Shown one piece after another: positions 26,001 to 33,282 of a stretch of DNA of 37,596 bases. The stretch is from positions 1-37,596 of the forward strand of contig CBFHSE010000013.1 of assembly GCA_965658435.1 (NCBI GenBank), written 5' to 3'. The position numbers and the translations under genes are program-made. This DNA comes from JADHLN01 sp965658435 (GTDB lineage: Bacteria > Pseudomonadota > Alphaproteobacteria > Rickettsiales > JABIRX01). Position 1 is the stretch's first letter, and each line of letters opens with the position of its first letter. The notes under the pieces are model-generated. The model saw only the letters and a list, made by a program, of their open reading frames with translations. It was not told the origin of the DNA and did not search any database.

Positions 26001-26177
26001 TGCATCCTCAGGAGATATTCCCTCATAATTCATTGAAATGAATATCATAGGGATTTGTACATCTGGATATTCTTCTCTTGGTATTAATTTATAAGCGTTT
26101 AAACCTTGAAATATAAATATAATAATAAGAAAAATTATTGCTTTTCTTCTATTTATTAATTTTTCAATTAAATTCAT
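23058..26177 (-). CDS. RND-family efflux permease (AcrB-like)
   Basis: A 1039-residue inner-membrane proton-driven exporter with 12 membrane segments and two large periplasmic loops, the normal RND length. The start has the family's R/K-RKAIIFLIIIFIF, IPREEYPDVQIP and EGISPEDAEKLL motifs. In segment 4 the usual DD proton-relay pair is VDS: Asp396 is kept and the second Asp is Ser397. In segment 10 the AcrB lysine site reads AGIVVNNNIIF with no Lys. Such changes occur in RND subfamilies outside AcrB proper. The cognate adaptor lies upstream at 27221-28294, separated by an unrelated gene. No outer-membrane TolC gene is in the window. Substrate unknown. Confidence 0.92.
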   Translation of the reverse strand: MNLIEKLINRRKAIIFLIIIFIFQGLNAYKLIPREEYPDVQIPMIFISMNYEGISPEDAEKLLLKPSEKELQSIESIKNLTSYSIEGKASIILEFEAGFDSKKALEDVKDKIDIAKSKLPKDIDEPIIKEIIFSEFPILNVILSGSNNEKILVNAAKDLKDVIETLPNILDVNIAGDLEETIEIIIDPVKLESYNITTELIESLIKNNQLVTAGALISDSSRYAIKIPGLIENIEDIANIPVKKNEQRIIKFKDIAEIKQGYKTRNSIARVNGEKAVTLEISKRSGKNVIETVSSIKKTIAQQKQYLPENIKITYSQDSSKRIITTNYDLQNNIIFAIILVLLTLLLTVGLRPAILSALSIPLCFVIAILILKNIGVTLNVVVLFSLILSVGLIVDSAIVITEYADKKLKENIAPKEAYALSVKRMYMPIIISTLTTLIVFMPLLFWPGVVGQFMYYIPLTLIITLSSSLLVALVFIPIIGSWFKLDKEENIKSPFFENLLKLYENLLNKILNKPLRFCGIIFLFLIGSIYLFKNYGNGIEFFPNIEPDNASIQIRARGNLSIYEKDKLSQEIEKYILNNHPDGIKILYSRAGSTNSNMRGNSNPEDTISVLQIQFSNWRYRPKAKEILNKLQNDLNKKFAGIIIETAAEKKGPQSGKDIQLEITASNNQIIEEEAKKLIKFLKNNQAFRDVEDSTQLPSIEWKFNINKELAEYANVSINEVGNFIKLVTNGIIATNYRPDNNDEEVDIVIRFPEKYRNLSQFDLLKIIKDDEKNIPISNFITKESKQELNKIERSNSKRVIYIKANMAADKFPYEGVNIIKNWLKNDSLNQKIKVNFKGEDEQSKETQNFLKNAFILAILAIALVLIIQFNSFYKMFIILSAAYLSTTGVLIALLISNSPFGIVMCGLGIISLAGIVVNNNIIFIDSFDKHVKNENNVKKAIIETAKLRVRPILLTSITTVLGLLPMVYSMNINFFSRDVFFNSPSSQWWQQLSTTIASGLSFATILTLFLTPALLLIGHQFQTKKLNILKNIKNKLK

Positions 26178-26264
26178 TTATTATTTTATTTAAATAGATG
26201 TATTTCATCTAATTTATATGATCTATTTTTTATTTTACTATGATTAATTTTGACTGATTATGAT

Positions 26265-27134
26265 TTACAATTTTATACTTTCCTCTTTATCATTTCTTAC
26301 ATTAGGTGTGTTTGGAGATTTAATAGAATGACTATCTCTTACCTCTGTTGTAAAAAGACTTTTAAATATATTATCTGTTCTTTTTAACATATCATTAATA
26401 TTTTCGCCTCCTTCTCTGTATATTTCTTGCATATCTTCTGATAATTTTTTAGCTTTTTCATTTATATCGTAACTAAATTTTGTTTTTTCTAAATCTATTT
26501 CACTTCCTTCTTCTCCTGTTTTTATAGCTGACTTTACTATTTTAGCTACAGATGTTGTTGGTAAATGCAGAGGGTTTATTTTTTTTAATGTTTTTACTGT
26601 ACCGTCTGTGATTATTTTATTAGCTTTTTCCGTTTTATCTTTAAGACCTTCATCAGCTATTGATTCTATAAATTGATGAGTACCATTTAGTGTTTGGGAC
26701 AATTTAATAGAACTTTTATATAATTCTGAGAGTGAGTTATCTGCTAATGATATAGTTTTATCTAATTTCGTTGATAATTTTGTATTATCAAAAATCGTTT
26801 GTAATGTATCGGTTGCTTGTGTAGAAAGTTTTTCTGCGGTATTTTTAGTATCTTGATATAAATTTGCATATTCTTGAAGAGGAATCGTTTTTGACTGAGT
26901 ATCTTTTTTTGTAGACTGTCTTTTAGTAATATGTTCTGCATTCTTTAAAAACTTTTCAGTGTTTTGAGCTATGTCGATTGTATCGTTTATGCTTTTTGAA
27001 AAATATTTTGAAACTTCAACAACTGTTTCAGCTGCAGCATCTTTAGTTTTTTTAGTGTTATTATTTTCTTTAGTTGGGTCAATAAAATTAGTTATTGCCT
27101 GGATGGATTTTTTTATAAGGCTTAACATCATCAA
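26265..27134 (-). CDS. Hypothetical helical protein between efflux genes
   Basis: A 289-residue protein starting MMMLSLIKK; any of the first three Met codons could be used. It is Lys/Thr/Ser/Asp-rich, with long predicted amphipathic helices (SKYFSKSINDTIDIAQNTEKF, and STQATDTLQTIFDN to SIKLSQTL) and almost no hydrophobic core, so a coiled-coil or extended structure is likely. There is no signal peptide or membrane segment. I recognise no domain. It lies between the RND permease and its adaptor and splits what is normally one operon, with short AT-rich gaps on both sides, which suggests a late insertion. Like the repeat-tailed gene at 3225-4190, it looks lineage-specific. Confidence 0.6.
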   Translation of the reverse strand: MMMLSLIKKSIQAITNFIDPTKENNNTKKTKDAAAETVVEVSKYFSKSINDTIDIAQNTEKFLKNAEHITKRQSTKKDTQSKTIPLQEYANLYQDTKNTAEKLSTQATDTLQTIFDNTKLSTKLDKTISLADNSLSELYKSSIKLSQTLNGTHQFIESIADEGLKDKTEKANKIITDGTVKTLKKINPLHLPTTSVAKIVKSAIKTGEEGSEIDLEKTKFSYDINEKAKKLSEDMQEIYREGGENINDMLKRTDNIFKSLFTTEVRDSHSIKSPNTPNVRNDKEESIKL

Positions 27135-27220
27135 TTATCATCATATAAATAAATTGTATTATAATTTGTGTGATTAATCAAATTTATTTGAATATAATTA
27201 AGTTTAAGATGATTAGATTT

Positions 27221-28294
27221 TTAATCTTTGATTGAATCTACTATATCATCAATTTCTACAAACCCATGCCCTGTAGTTATAATTTCTAATTCAGGCTCTA
27301 TATTGTTAACAAAAATATAATCACCTTCATCACTTAAAATTTCTGTTTTTAGAAATTTTACTTTATTATCTTTGATGACTTTAATTCCAATATTTCCTTC
27401 TTCATCAATTGTTAAATAAGATGATTTAATTTTATGAGCCGCAATTTTATCTATTGTAAGATATGTTGTTGCAGTCATACCATCTTTAATGGTTTTTTCT
27501 TTATTATTAACTTCTAATTCTATTTCAAAAGTTTTGGTTTTAGGGTCTGATTGGTTAGAAATATAATTTATTTTTGCTGGTTTCCTAACTGCATTGATGA
27601 ATTCTACTTCTGCTATAGTGATATTTTTAAGTTTTTCATATAGTTTTTCTGCTATATAGCTTGTTATAACTATAATATCATCATTTATAAAATTCACTAG
27701 ATTGCTATTATAAGCAGTAATGATTTCACCTTCTTCGACATTTATTTTTTCTATAACACCAGAAAATGGTGCTTTTATTTCGGTGTTTTCTAAATTAATT
27801 TGGGCAATTTTTAATTCAGCCTCACTTTTACTTAATTCTGCTTTGCTGTTATTATATTCTGTTTTTGAGGATAATCCTTTTTTATAAAGAGCTTTTATAC
27901 TATTAAAGCTTGTTTTTTTGCTATTAAAATTTGCTTTTGCTTGGTTGTAGCTTGCTTGATATTGTTTTTTATCTAATATAATTATTGTTTCTCCCTCATT
28001 TAATATATCTCCTTCTTTTTTAAGAATTGTGTTTATTTTGCCATTTATTTCGCTTTTTAAGATAATTTTTTTGTGAGCTTCACTATAACCATATAGTTCT
28101 AATATTTGAGAATAGGGTAATGATTTTGAATAAGTACTTATAACTTTAAAATTTTGTTTATAATTAGTTAATTTTTCTTCTTTTATTTCTTTTTTATTAA
28201 AAATACCTGTTGCAATCCATATGATTGATGTTAACGCAATAATGAAAGCAATTTTATGTGTTTTTTTTATTTTATTGTTTCTTTTTTTCTTCAT
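27221..28294 (-). CDS. RND efflux periplasmic adaptor (membrane-fusion protein)
   Basis: A 357-residue HlyD/AcrA-type adaptor. A lysine-rich N-terminus precedes one membrane anchor (about 14-31, IAFIIALTSIIWIATGIF). The lipoyl half-motifs are visible (EINGKINTILKKEGDILNEG and APFSGVIEKINVEEGEII) around an alpha-hairpin (QYQASYNQAKANFNSKK to KAELSKSEAEL), followed by beta-barrel and membrane-proximal domains (DGMTATTYLTI). It lacks a lipobox and so is anchored by the helix. It should dock the permease encoded at 23058-26177 to an outer-membrane channel encoded elsewhere. It directly follows coq7. Confidence 0.9.
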   Translation of the reverse strand: MKKKRNNKIKKTHKIAFIIALTSIIWIATGIFNKKEIKEEKLTNYKQNFKVISTYSKSLPYSQILELYGYSEAHKKIILKSEINGKINTILKKEGDILNEGETIIILDKKQYQASYNQAKANFNSKKTSFNSIKALYKKGLSSKTEYNNSKAELSKSEAELKIAQINLENTEIKAPFSGVIEKINVEEGEIITAYNSNLVNFINDDIIVITSYIAEKLYEKLKNITIAEVEFINAVRKPAKINYISNQSDPKTKTFEIELEVNNKEKTIKDGMTATTYLTIDKIAAHKIKSSYLTIDEEGNIGIKVIKDNKVKFLKTEILSDEGDYIFVNNIEPELEIITTGHGFVEIDDIVDSIKD

Positions 28295-28822
28295 CTAAAA
28301 TCTTTCTGATAACCAAATTGCAGTTTTTGAGGATTTGGCAATTATATTAGCCATGATTTTGTAAAAAGGGGCTTTTAATGCCTCGTTTTTTAAAGCTATG
28401 TCTTGATGGTGCATTTCATCTTCTTGGAATTTTTTTATTTTTTTGCAAAGATTTATTTGTTCTCTATCTTTGCTTTTTTTTAATTGATTTATTTGTTTTT
28501 GATAATGATCTTCAATAATTTCTTCAACTGCGTATGTGCATGCCATAGCTGATTTTTTTCCCATAATTGCAGTTATAGCTCCTAATGCATAACCTGATAT
28601 ATGCCATATAGGAAATAAAATGGTTGGTCTAATATTGTCTTTTGCAATTTCTTTATTAAAAAAATCTAAATGCTCTTTCTCTCCATCAAGCATTTCCTGG
28701 ATTTTAGCTTTTTCACTAGGGTCTTTTGTGAAAGCAATTTGTCCTTCATAGATTCTTTTTGCACCATATTCACCAGCATGGTTAACTCTTATTATCTTAT
28801 GAATTATTTCTTTTTTAAGCAT
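28295..28822 (-). CDS. coq7: Demethoxyubiquinone hydroxylase
   Basis: Di-iron monooxygenase making the last ring hydroxylation of ubiquinone. It has 175 residues, the length of bacterial Coq7/UbiF-replacing enzymes. The carboxylate ligands are visible: Glu18 (RVNHAGEYGA), Glu48/His51 (EKEH), Glu100 (AVEE) and Glu136/His139 (EMHH). WHISGYALGAITAIMGKKSAMACTYAVE-type sequence is diagnostic. Together with ubiE and ubiB it indicates an O2-dependent ubiquinone route. It abuts the RND adaptor gene with no gap. Confidence 0.96.
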   Translation of the reverse strand: MLKKEIIHKIIRVNHAGEYGAKRIYEGQIAFTKDPSEKAKIQEMLDGEKEHLDFFNKEIAKDNIRPTILFPIWHISGYALGAITAIMGKKSAMACTYAVEEIIEDHYQKQINQLKKSKDREQINLCKKIKKFQEDEMHHQDIALKNEALKAPFYKIMANIIAKSSKTAIWLSERF

Positions 28823-28892
28823 ATAGAAAATATATTTTGTTAGAAAAATTTACGCAAGTAAATTTCTGATTTTATTTTTAGTTAGATGTTTC

Positions 28893-28921
28893 TTGAATTT
28901 TTGTTAATTTTTACTTAAATA
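28893..28921 (+). promoter_or_regulatory. Candidate promoter of tRNA-Ser
   Basis: TTGAAT (28893-28898), a 17-bp spacer, then TAAATA (28916-28921), 17 bp before the mature tRNA 5' end. The distance suits a stable-RNA promoter. Confidence 0.45.
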
Positions 28922-28938
28922 TAAATCCTATTCCTTTA

Positions 28939-29026
28939 GGAGAGGTGGCCGAGTGGTTTAAGGCGCACGCCTGGAAAGCGTGTTGACGGCAACGTCTCGC
29001 AGGTTCGAATCCTGTTCTCTCCGCCA
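28939..29026 (+). tRNA. tRNA-Ser (GGA)
   Basis: An 88-nt class II tRNA with encoded CCA. Acceptor stem GGAGAGG pairs with TCTCTCC, allowing one G-T. The anticodon loop CTGGAAA gives GGA. A long variable arm (TTGACGGCAACGTCTC) and T-loop GTTCGAATC are present. The 3' end forms part of a palindrome, CCAGTTTAACTGG (29024-29036). It lies at the edge of the accessory region. Confidence 0.96.
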
Positions 29027-29353
29027 GTTTAACTGGTTCTAACTCATTCTCCGCTCTATTTTTCTCTAATCACAACCAACGCTCTAAGCCCAGTAAACCA
29101 AAGGCTTTGCGAGCTTCTAATTCTAATTTTAGTCGTCCTTTTTATTCTCCGTTTCTCACAAAATTCTGCCAAAATCACCCAAAATATTCTCTCTTTCTCC
29201 GTTTGGGTCATCCTGTTTTGATTTTAGGACGCCTCGATAAATACTGGCTTCACAGCTTTTTTATCGAACTTTTCTGTGTGGGTGAGCAAGTGCAACTTGG
29301 TTGATTTTTGCGAACTTTGTTATTTTTTAACATTATTATACAATAGGAAAAAT
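29027..29353. other. GC-elevated non-coding stretch next to tRNA-Ser
   Basis: About 330 bp without a credible gene. A sample (29041-29100) is about 42% G+C against roughly 25-30% in neighbouring core genes. A 46-codon minus-strand frame encodes ILAEFCEKRRIKR, vaguely like GEFCQKIRK in a small plus-strand frame near 35640. That similarity is weak but hints at related mobile-element debris at both ends of the ectoine region. Confidence 0.5.
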
Positions 29354-29905
29354 TTAATTAGATTCTGAAATCTTTTTTTCTTCAATAATTCCAGTTTGGA
29401 GTATTGGAGCAACATCCATTTCTTTTGCTTCCATTAATTCAACAACCCTTTCCAGCGATAACGAAATTGTTGCTTGCTCGAGATCTGTAAGCTCATTTAA
29501 AGCTTCTGATAAAGTTTCTTGAAGTGGTGAAGGGGCTTTATCTGCAAATTCTTTTCCTTCATTAGTAATAGAAATTAACACTTGTCTTCTATCAGTTTCG
29601 CTTCTTTGTCTTATTACATATTTTTTAGCTTCTAGCCTATCAATAATACCAACTAAGGTGCTTGAGCTTAAATGTACATGTTTAGCAATTGTAGCAATAG
29701 TAACTGGGCCATTTTCAGCTATTGCAAGTAGGGTTATTAATTGAGGAGTTGTTATATCATGTTGAATGCTGAGTTTTCTTGAATGCATATCAACAGAGCG
29801 TATTATCTTCCTTAAATTTTGTAAAATTTTAAGATCATAACGCTGCTCGCTAACTTCTAATTCTTCTTGAGGGTCATTTATTTTCTGATCCATTATAAAT
29901 TTCAA
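29354..29905 (-). CDS. MarR-family regulator, probable EctR-type control of ectoine genes
   Basis: A 183-residue winged-helix repressor. MDQKIND (29893) is an equally good start. The MarR core is clear: LSIQHDITTPQLITLLAIAENGP, the recognition-helix region IAKHVHLSSSTLVGIIDRLEAKKYV, and the wing RQRSETDRRQVLISITNEG with the DxR motif. N- and C-terminal helices provide dimerisation. In methylotrophs and other halotolerant bacteria, ectABC is controlled by the MarR protein EctR. Here the regulator lies 70 bp downstream of ectD in the same orientation, unlike the usual divergent placement. A 17-bp palindrome upstream of ectA (33146-33162) is its most likely operator. The regulatory role is inferred from position. 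Confidence 0.85.
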   Translation of the reverse strand: MKFIMDQKINDPQEELEVSEQRYDLKILQNLRKIIRSVDMHSRKLSIQHDITTPQLITLLAIAENGPVTIATIAKHVHLSSSTLVGIIDRLEAKKYVIRQRSETDRRQVLISITNEGKEFADKAPSPLQETLSEALNELTDLEQATISLSLERVVELMEAKEMDVAPILQTGIIEEKKISESN

Positions 29906-29914
29906 TAATTGCTG

Positions 29915-29932
29915 CTAAAATTTAAAATTTAG
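29915..29932. promoter_or_regulatory. Near-palindrome upstream of the MarR gene
   Basis: CTAAAATTTAAAATTTAG pairs at 8 of 9 positions and lies 9 bp before the regulator's start. It could be an autoregulatory site, but AT-only palindromes are common here and it does not match the ectA palindrome well. Confidence 0.2.
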
Positions 29933-29975
29933 ATTAATTTAATTTTTAAATAAAATAATTTTATCTGAAAAGATT

Positions 29976-30881
29976 TTATATCGCGTTAAAATTATTTCTA
30001 GCCGCAATATATTCTGGTCTCGGTTCTCTGTTGCCAAAAGGTTCGTTTAGGGTATTTTCTGTGCTATTATAAACAAAAAACACATTACTTCTTGGATAAG
30101 GGGTGATATTACTATTGGAGCCATGCATTATATTACATTCAAAAAATATCACTGACCCTGCCTTTCCTTTAGGGGATTTAATACCATTTTGCTTTACAAT
30201 TTCTGTCATAATTTTATCATCTGGAACGCCATATTCCTGCTTTTTTAGGGATTCTTTAAAATGGTTTTTTGGTGTTTGTCCAACGCAAGAAATATATTCT
30301 TTGTGAGACCCTGGTATAACCATTAATGGGCCATTAAATTCATTATTATCAGTTAAGTTAATTGAACAGCTAAGAGCTCTCATTCTTGGCATACCATCTT
30401 CCACATGCCAAGTTTCAAAATCTGAATGCCAATAAAATTCTTTTCCTTTAAATCCTGGTTTTAGATTAATTCTTGATTGATGGATATAGACATCACTATC
30501 TAAAATTTGTTTAGCGATATCTACTATTTTTGGATTTTTTGATAATTTTCTAAATATTTCGTTAAATTCATGAATATAGAAAAAAGATCGAACATCATTA
30601 CTTTCTGGCTCTGATATTATGTAATTAGGGCTTATATTATTTCTATTTGATTTGAGATTTTGAACTTCTGAAATTATAGATTTAATCTCTTCTTGAGAGA
30701 AAAGAGCCTCAAAAAATAAAAACCCCTCTTTTTCATAAGATTGTAATTGCTCCTCATTTAAGGGACTATTCTTTTTATTACCATAAACTACTAAATCATG
30801 TCTTGGGGTAATGGATGGTTTATCACTTGTTCTTGATGGATATAAATCTAGAGTTTCATTACTTTTTTCTAAAATTTTCAT
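29976..30881 (-). CDS. ectD: Ectoine hydroxylase (5-hydroxyectoine synthesis)
   Basis: Fe(II)/2-oxoglutarate dioxygenase converting ectoine to 5-hydroxyectoine. It has 301 residues, EctD length. The diagnostic EctD segment FYWHSDFETWHVEDGMPRMR (149-168) carries the iron ligands His152 and Asp154, and His253 in CNIMHGSNSN completes the facial triad. MVIPGSHKEYISCVGQTP and the 2-oxoglutarate-binding PYPRSNVFFVYNS are also present. It lies 27 bp after ectC in the same direction. Its presence makes the pathway complete to hydroxyectoine, which in other bacteria is linked to heat and desiccation protection. High confidence from the signature. Confidence 0.97.
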   Translation of the reverse strand: MKILEKSNETLDLYPSRTSDKPSITPRHDLVVYGNKKNSPLNEEQLQSYEKEGFLFFEALFSQEEIKSIISEVQNLKSNRNNISPNYIISEPESNDVRSFFYIHEFNEIFRKLSKNPKIVDIAKQILDSDVYIHQSRINLKPGFKGKEFYWHSDFETWHVEDGMPRMRALSCSINLTDNNEFNGPLMVIPGSHKEYISCVGQTPKNHFKESLKKQEYGVPDDKIMTEIVKQNGIKSPKGKAGSVIFFECNIMHGSNSNITPYPRSNVFFVYNSTENTLNEPFGNREPRPEYIAARNNFNAI

Positions 30882-30908
30882 TATTCATATTTACAAAATT
30901 AGTTAATA

Positions 30909-31295
30909 TTATTTTTCAACAGGGTAAGAACCATTTTTATCATGCTTTTCTTCTCCTGAAACTGGTGGATTAAATACGCAGACAAACCTTAATTCTTCTT
31001 CAAAAGACATTAAAATATGGCGATCATTTTTATCTAAGGCGTAAATCACGCCAGGGTAAATATCATGTTCTTTATGATCTTCCAAATTAATCAGTTTTCC
31101 TTTACCTGATATGCAATAAACTGCTTCTAAATGATTTTGGTAATGCATTTTAAGCTCAGTATTTTTAGGAATAATCGTTTCATGCATAGAAAAACCCATA
31201 TTATCCTTTTTTAAAAGAAGGCGAGTACTAATCCATCCTTCTCCCTTAACTTCTCTCGATGTTCCTTTTAAATCTTTAATGTCTCTAACTATCAT
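30909..31295 (-). CDS. ectC: L-ectoine synthase
   Basis: Cupin-fold hydro-lyase that cyclises N-gamma-acetyl-L-2,4-diaminobutyrate to ectoine. It has 128 residues, the standard length. Metal-site residues known from structures are present at nearly identical positions: Glu57 (NHLEAVYCISGKG), Tyr85 (GVIYALDKND) and His93 (DRHIL). The N-terminus MIVRDIKDL matches EctC. The start overlaps the ectB stop by 4 bp (ATGA), giving translational coupling. C-terminal FNPPVSGEEKHDKNGSYP is typical. Confidence 0.97.
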   Translation of the reverse strand: MIVRDIKDLKGTSREVKGEGWISTRLLLKKDNMGFSMHETIIPKNTELKMHYQNHLEAVYCISGKGKLINLEDHKEHDIYPGVIYALDKNDRHILMSFEEELRFVCVFNPPVSGEEKHDKNGSYPVEK

Positions 31296-32614
31296 GAATT
31301 TGCTGATTTTAATTGAACTACTTTACCTTGATTTTCTTTAAATTCAGCAATTGCCAAATTAGCAGAATCTTCAATTATACCTAAACCTTGCTGCAATTCT
31401 TCCTTAGTGATTGTAAGTGCTGGAAGCGGCTTTAAAGCTTGGTCTGCACTACCACAAGTCTCAATTATAAGATTTTCTTCAAAAGATTTTTTTTGAATAT
31501 CGGATGCCAAATCGGGATATTTGGCCGATTCTAAAGCAAATACTAAACCTCTGCCTCTAACTTCAAAATCCATTTCTGGATTTTCTTTGGCAATTTTTTG
31601 TAATTTACTTTCTATAATTTTCGATTTTTCTTTAATCTCATCAGAAAATTTACTATCTGACCAATATGTTTTTAAAGACTCAGTCGCTGCAACAAAGGCT
31701 AGATTATGGCCTCTAAAAGTTCCATTATGTTGTGCTGGCTTCCATAAATCAATTTCTGGTTTTAATAATACTAATGCCATTGGTAACCCGTAAGCACCAA
31801 TTGATTTTGAAAGAAGAACAATATCAGGTTCAATTCCTGATTCTTCAAAAGAGAAAAAGTCTCCTGTTCTGCCACAACCCATTTGAATATCGTCAACAAT
31901 TAATAAGATACCAAAATCATCGCATAATTTTCTAATTCCACGAAGCCATCTGGGGGATGCAACATTAACCCCACCTTCACCTTGAATTGATTCTAGAATT
32001 ATTGCTGCTGGCATATTCACGCCACTAGAGTTGTCTTTGAGATATTGACGAATATAAGCAATTGAATCATCAACATTGTCAGAATATCCACAATAAGGCA
32101 TGAAGGTTGTAAATTGTGAATAAGTTCCAGGAATCCCCTCTTTGTGATAATTATTTCCTGTAACTGCAAGTGCTCCTGATGTCATGCCATGAAAGCCATT
32201 GGTAAATGAAATTATATTTACCCTTTTAGTTGCAAGTCTTGCTAGTTTGATTGCAGCCTCAACTGCATTCGTTCCTGTAGGGCCACAAAATTGAAGACGA
32301 TAATCTAAATTTCTTGGTTTTAAGATTATTTGATTAAAGGTTTCTATAAATTCATTCTTGGCCTTAGTTGCCATATCTAGACCATGAATAATATTATCTT
32401 CCTCAATATATTGTAGAATGGCACTCTTAAAATTAGGATTATTATGGCCATAATTTAAACTTCCAGCACCGCTTAAAAAATCCAAATAAACCTCTCCATC
32501 TTCTGCATGAATTTTTGAGCCTAAAGCCTTTGTTGCTTTAAATGGAAAAGAGCGAACATAGCTCTTTACATTTGATTCTAATTTATGTGATGGGTCTATA
32601 TTCATATTAGTCAT
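31292..32614 (-). CDS. ectB: L-2,4-diaminobutyrate transaminase (ectoine pathway)
   Basis: PLP-dependent class III aminotransferase making 2,4-diaminobutyrate from aspartate semialdehyde and glutamate. It has 440 residues. Seen: the substrate-region FLSGAGSLNYGHNNP, FCGPTGTNAVEAAIKLAR, the FTNGFHGMTSGALA block, the Asp-containing VDDIQMGCGRTG (about 240-251) and the Schiff-base Lys270 in LLSKSIGAYGLPMALVL. The GSLNYGHN and QMGCGRTG variants are characteristic of EctB. It lies 21 bp after ectA and overlaps ectC. Base composition is visibly richer in G+C (about 45% in one 60-bp sample) than the core genes to the left. Confidence 0.97.
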   Translation of the reverse strand: MTNMNIDPSHKLESNVKSYVRSFPFKATKALGSKIHAEDGEVYLDFLSGAGSLNYGHNNPNFKSAILQYIEEDNIIHGLDMATKAKNEFIETFNQIILKPRNLDYRLQFCGPTGTNAVEAAIKLARLATKRVNIISFTNGFHGMTSGALAVTGNNYHKEGIPGTYSQFTTFMPYCGYSDNVDDSIAYIRQYLKDNSSGVNMPAAIILESIQGEGGVNVASPRWLRGIRKLCDDFGILLIVDDIQMGCGRTGDFFSFEESGIEPDIVLLSKSIGAYGLPMALVLLKPEIDLWKPAQHNGTFRGHNLAFVAATESLKTYWSDSKFSDEIKEKSKIIESKLQKIAKENPEMDFEVRGRGLVFALESAKYPDLASDIQKKSFEENLIIETCGSADQALKPLPALTITKEELQQGLGIIEDSANLAIAEFKENQGKVVQLKSANS

Positions 32615-32635
32615 AATTTTAATTATTTTAGTTAA

Positions 32636-33136
32636 TTACTTAATTGGGCCAATAACATATAATTCTTCTTCCTCATGACCCTGGCTAAATAAATGTTTAT
32701 CAAAGAGTCGTTTTTTGCGTATTTTATAATTAAGACTCTTAGCTAAAGCTTCAAATAGCTTGAAAGAAGAAGTATTGGAAGGTGAGATTGTTAAATGCAG
32801 ATATTTGATTTTTTTAGAATATTTACGACTTAAAATTTCTTGAAGCATTCTTAGTGCCAAACCTTTTTTTCTGTAATTTTGATCAATTGCTATTTGCCAG
32901 ATAAATAAGATATCAAATTTAGTTCCTGTTAAATAGGAGCTAGTAAAACCTATGATTTTACCATTATTTTCAATTATAGAAGATGTTTTGGCGTGATGAA
33001 GGCCAATTAAAGCGTAAAGATATTCGGAGTTAACATACAGGATTTTTGATTCTCTTACCAAATTATAAATTCCACAAGCATCAGAAGATCTTGGTTTTCT
33101 AAAAATATAGTTTGTGTCTGTTTCCTCTTCTTTCAT
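32636..33136 (-). CDS. ectA: L-2,4-diaminobutyrate N-gamma-acetyltransferase
   Basis: GNAT enzyme for the second step of ectoine synthesis. It has 166 residues. FRKPRSSDACGIYNLVRES and LYVNSEYLYALIGLHHAKTS are the EctA N-terminal motifs. The acetyl-CoA site is in IWQIAIDQNYRKKGLALRMLQEIL, and HLTISPSNTSSFKLFEALA is the conserved C-terminal motif. It is first in the minus-strand ectABCD operon. The start ATG lies 9 bp from a 17-bp palindrome, so repression could act at the transcript start. It is divergent from the symporter operon. No aspartokinase (ask_ect) gene is in the cluster. Confidence 0.95.
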   Translation of the reverse strand: MKEEETDTNYIFRKPRSSDACGIYNLVRESKILYVNSEYLYALIGLHHAKTSSIIENNGKIIGFTSSYLTGTKFDILFIWQIAIDQNYRKKGLALRMLQEILSRKYSKKIKYLHLTISPSNTSSFKLFEALAKSLNYKIRKKRLFDKHLFSQGHEEEELYVIGPIK

Positions 33137-33145
33137 AAATATTAT

Positions 33146-33162
33146 TTTCTTAAATTAAGAAA
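33146..33162. promoter_or_regulatory. Candidate MarR/EctR operator between ectA and the symporter operon
   Basis: TTTCTTAA-A-TTAAGAAA is a perfect inverted repeat with 8-bp arms and a 1-bp centre, 9 bp upstream of the ectA start codon. Its size and symmetry suit a MarR dimer. The divergent position could let one site affect both ectABCD and the symporter operon. Confidence 0.5.
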
Positions 33163-33207
33163 GTCTTGATTATTACTTCTACTTCTAAAAATTGCAAGAA
33201 AAATGAT

Positions 33208-33236
33208 TTGAGTTCTAATTATTATAGTTCTAATAT
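33208..33236 (+). promoter_or_regulatory. Candidate promoter of the symporter operon
   Basis: TTGAGT (33208-33213), a 17-bp spacer and TAATAT (33231-33236) lie 46 bp before the 77-aa gene's ATG. The spacing is ideal and the boxes are one or two changes from consensus. AT-richness limits certainty. Confidence 0.4.
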
Positions 33237-33282
33237 AAATTTTAAATTTGTATCTATAAATTATTTTTTAAATAAGATAATC

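Noticed and set aside
29107..29304. 65-aa plus-strand frame after tRNA-Ser
   Set aside because: No ATG start or ribosome-binding site, odd composition (many Phe, Leu, Ser), in a high-GC debris region. It reads like chance.
33166..33282. Upstream TTG start for the 77-aa gene
   Set aside because: It would translate through the candidate promoter and add a low-complexity Asn/Ser stretch; ATG 33283 is preferred.
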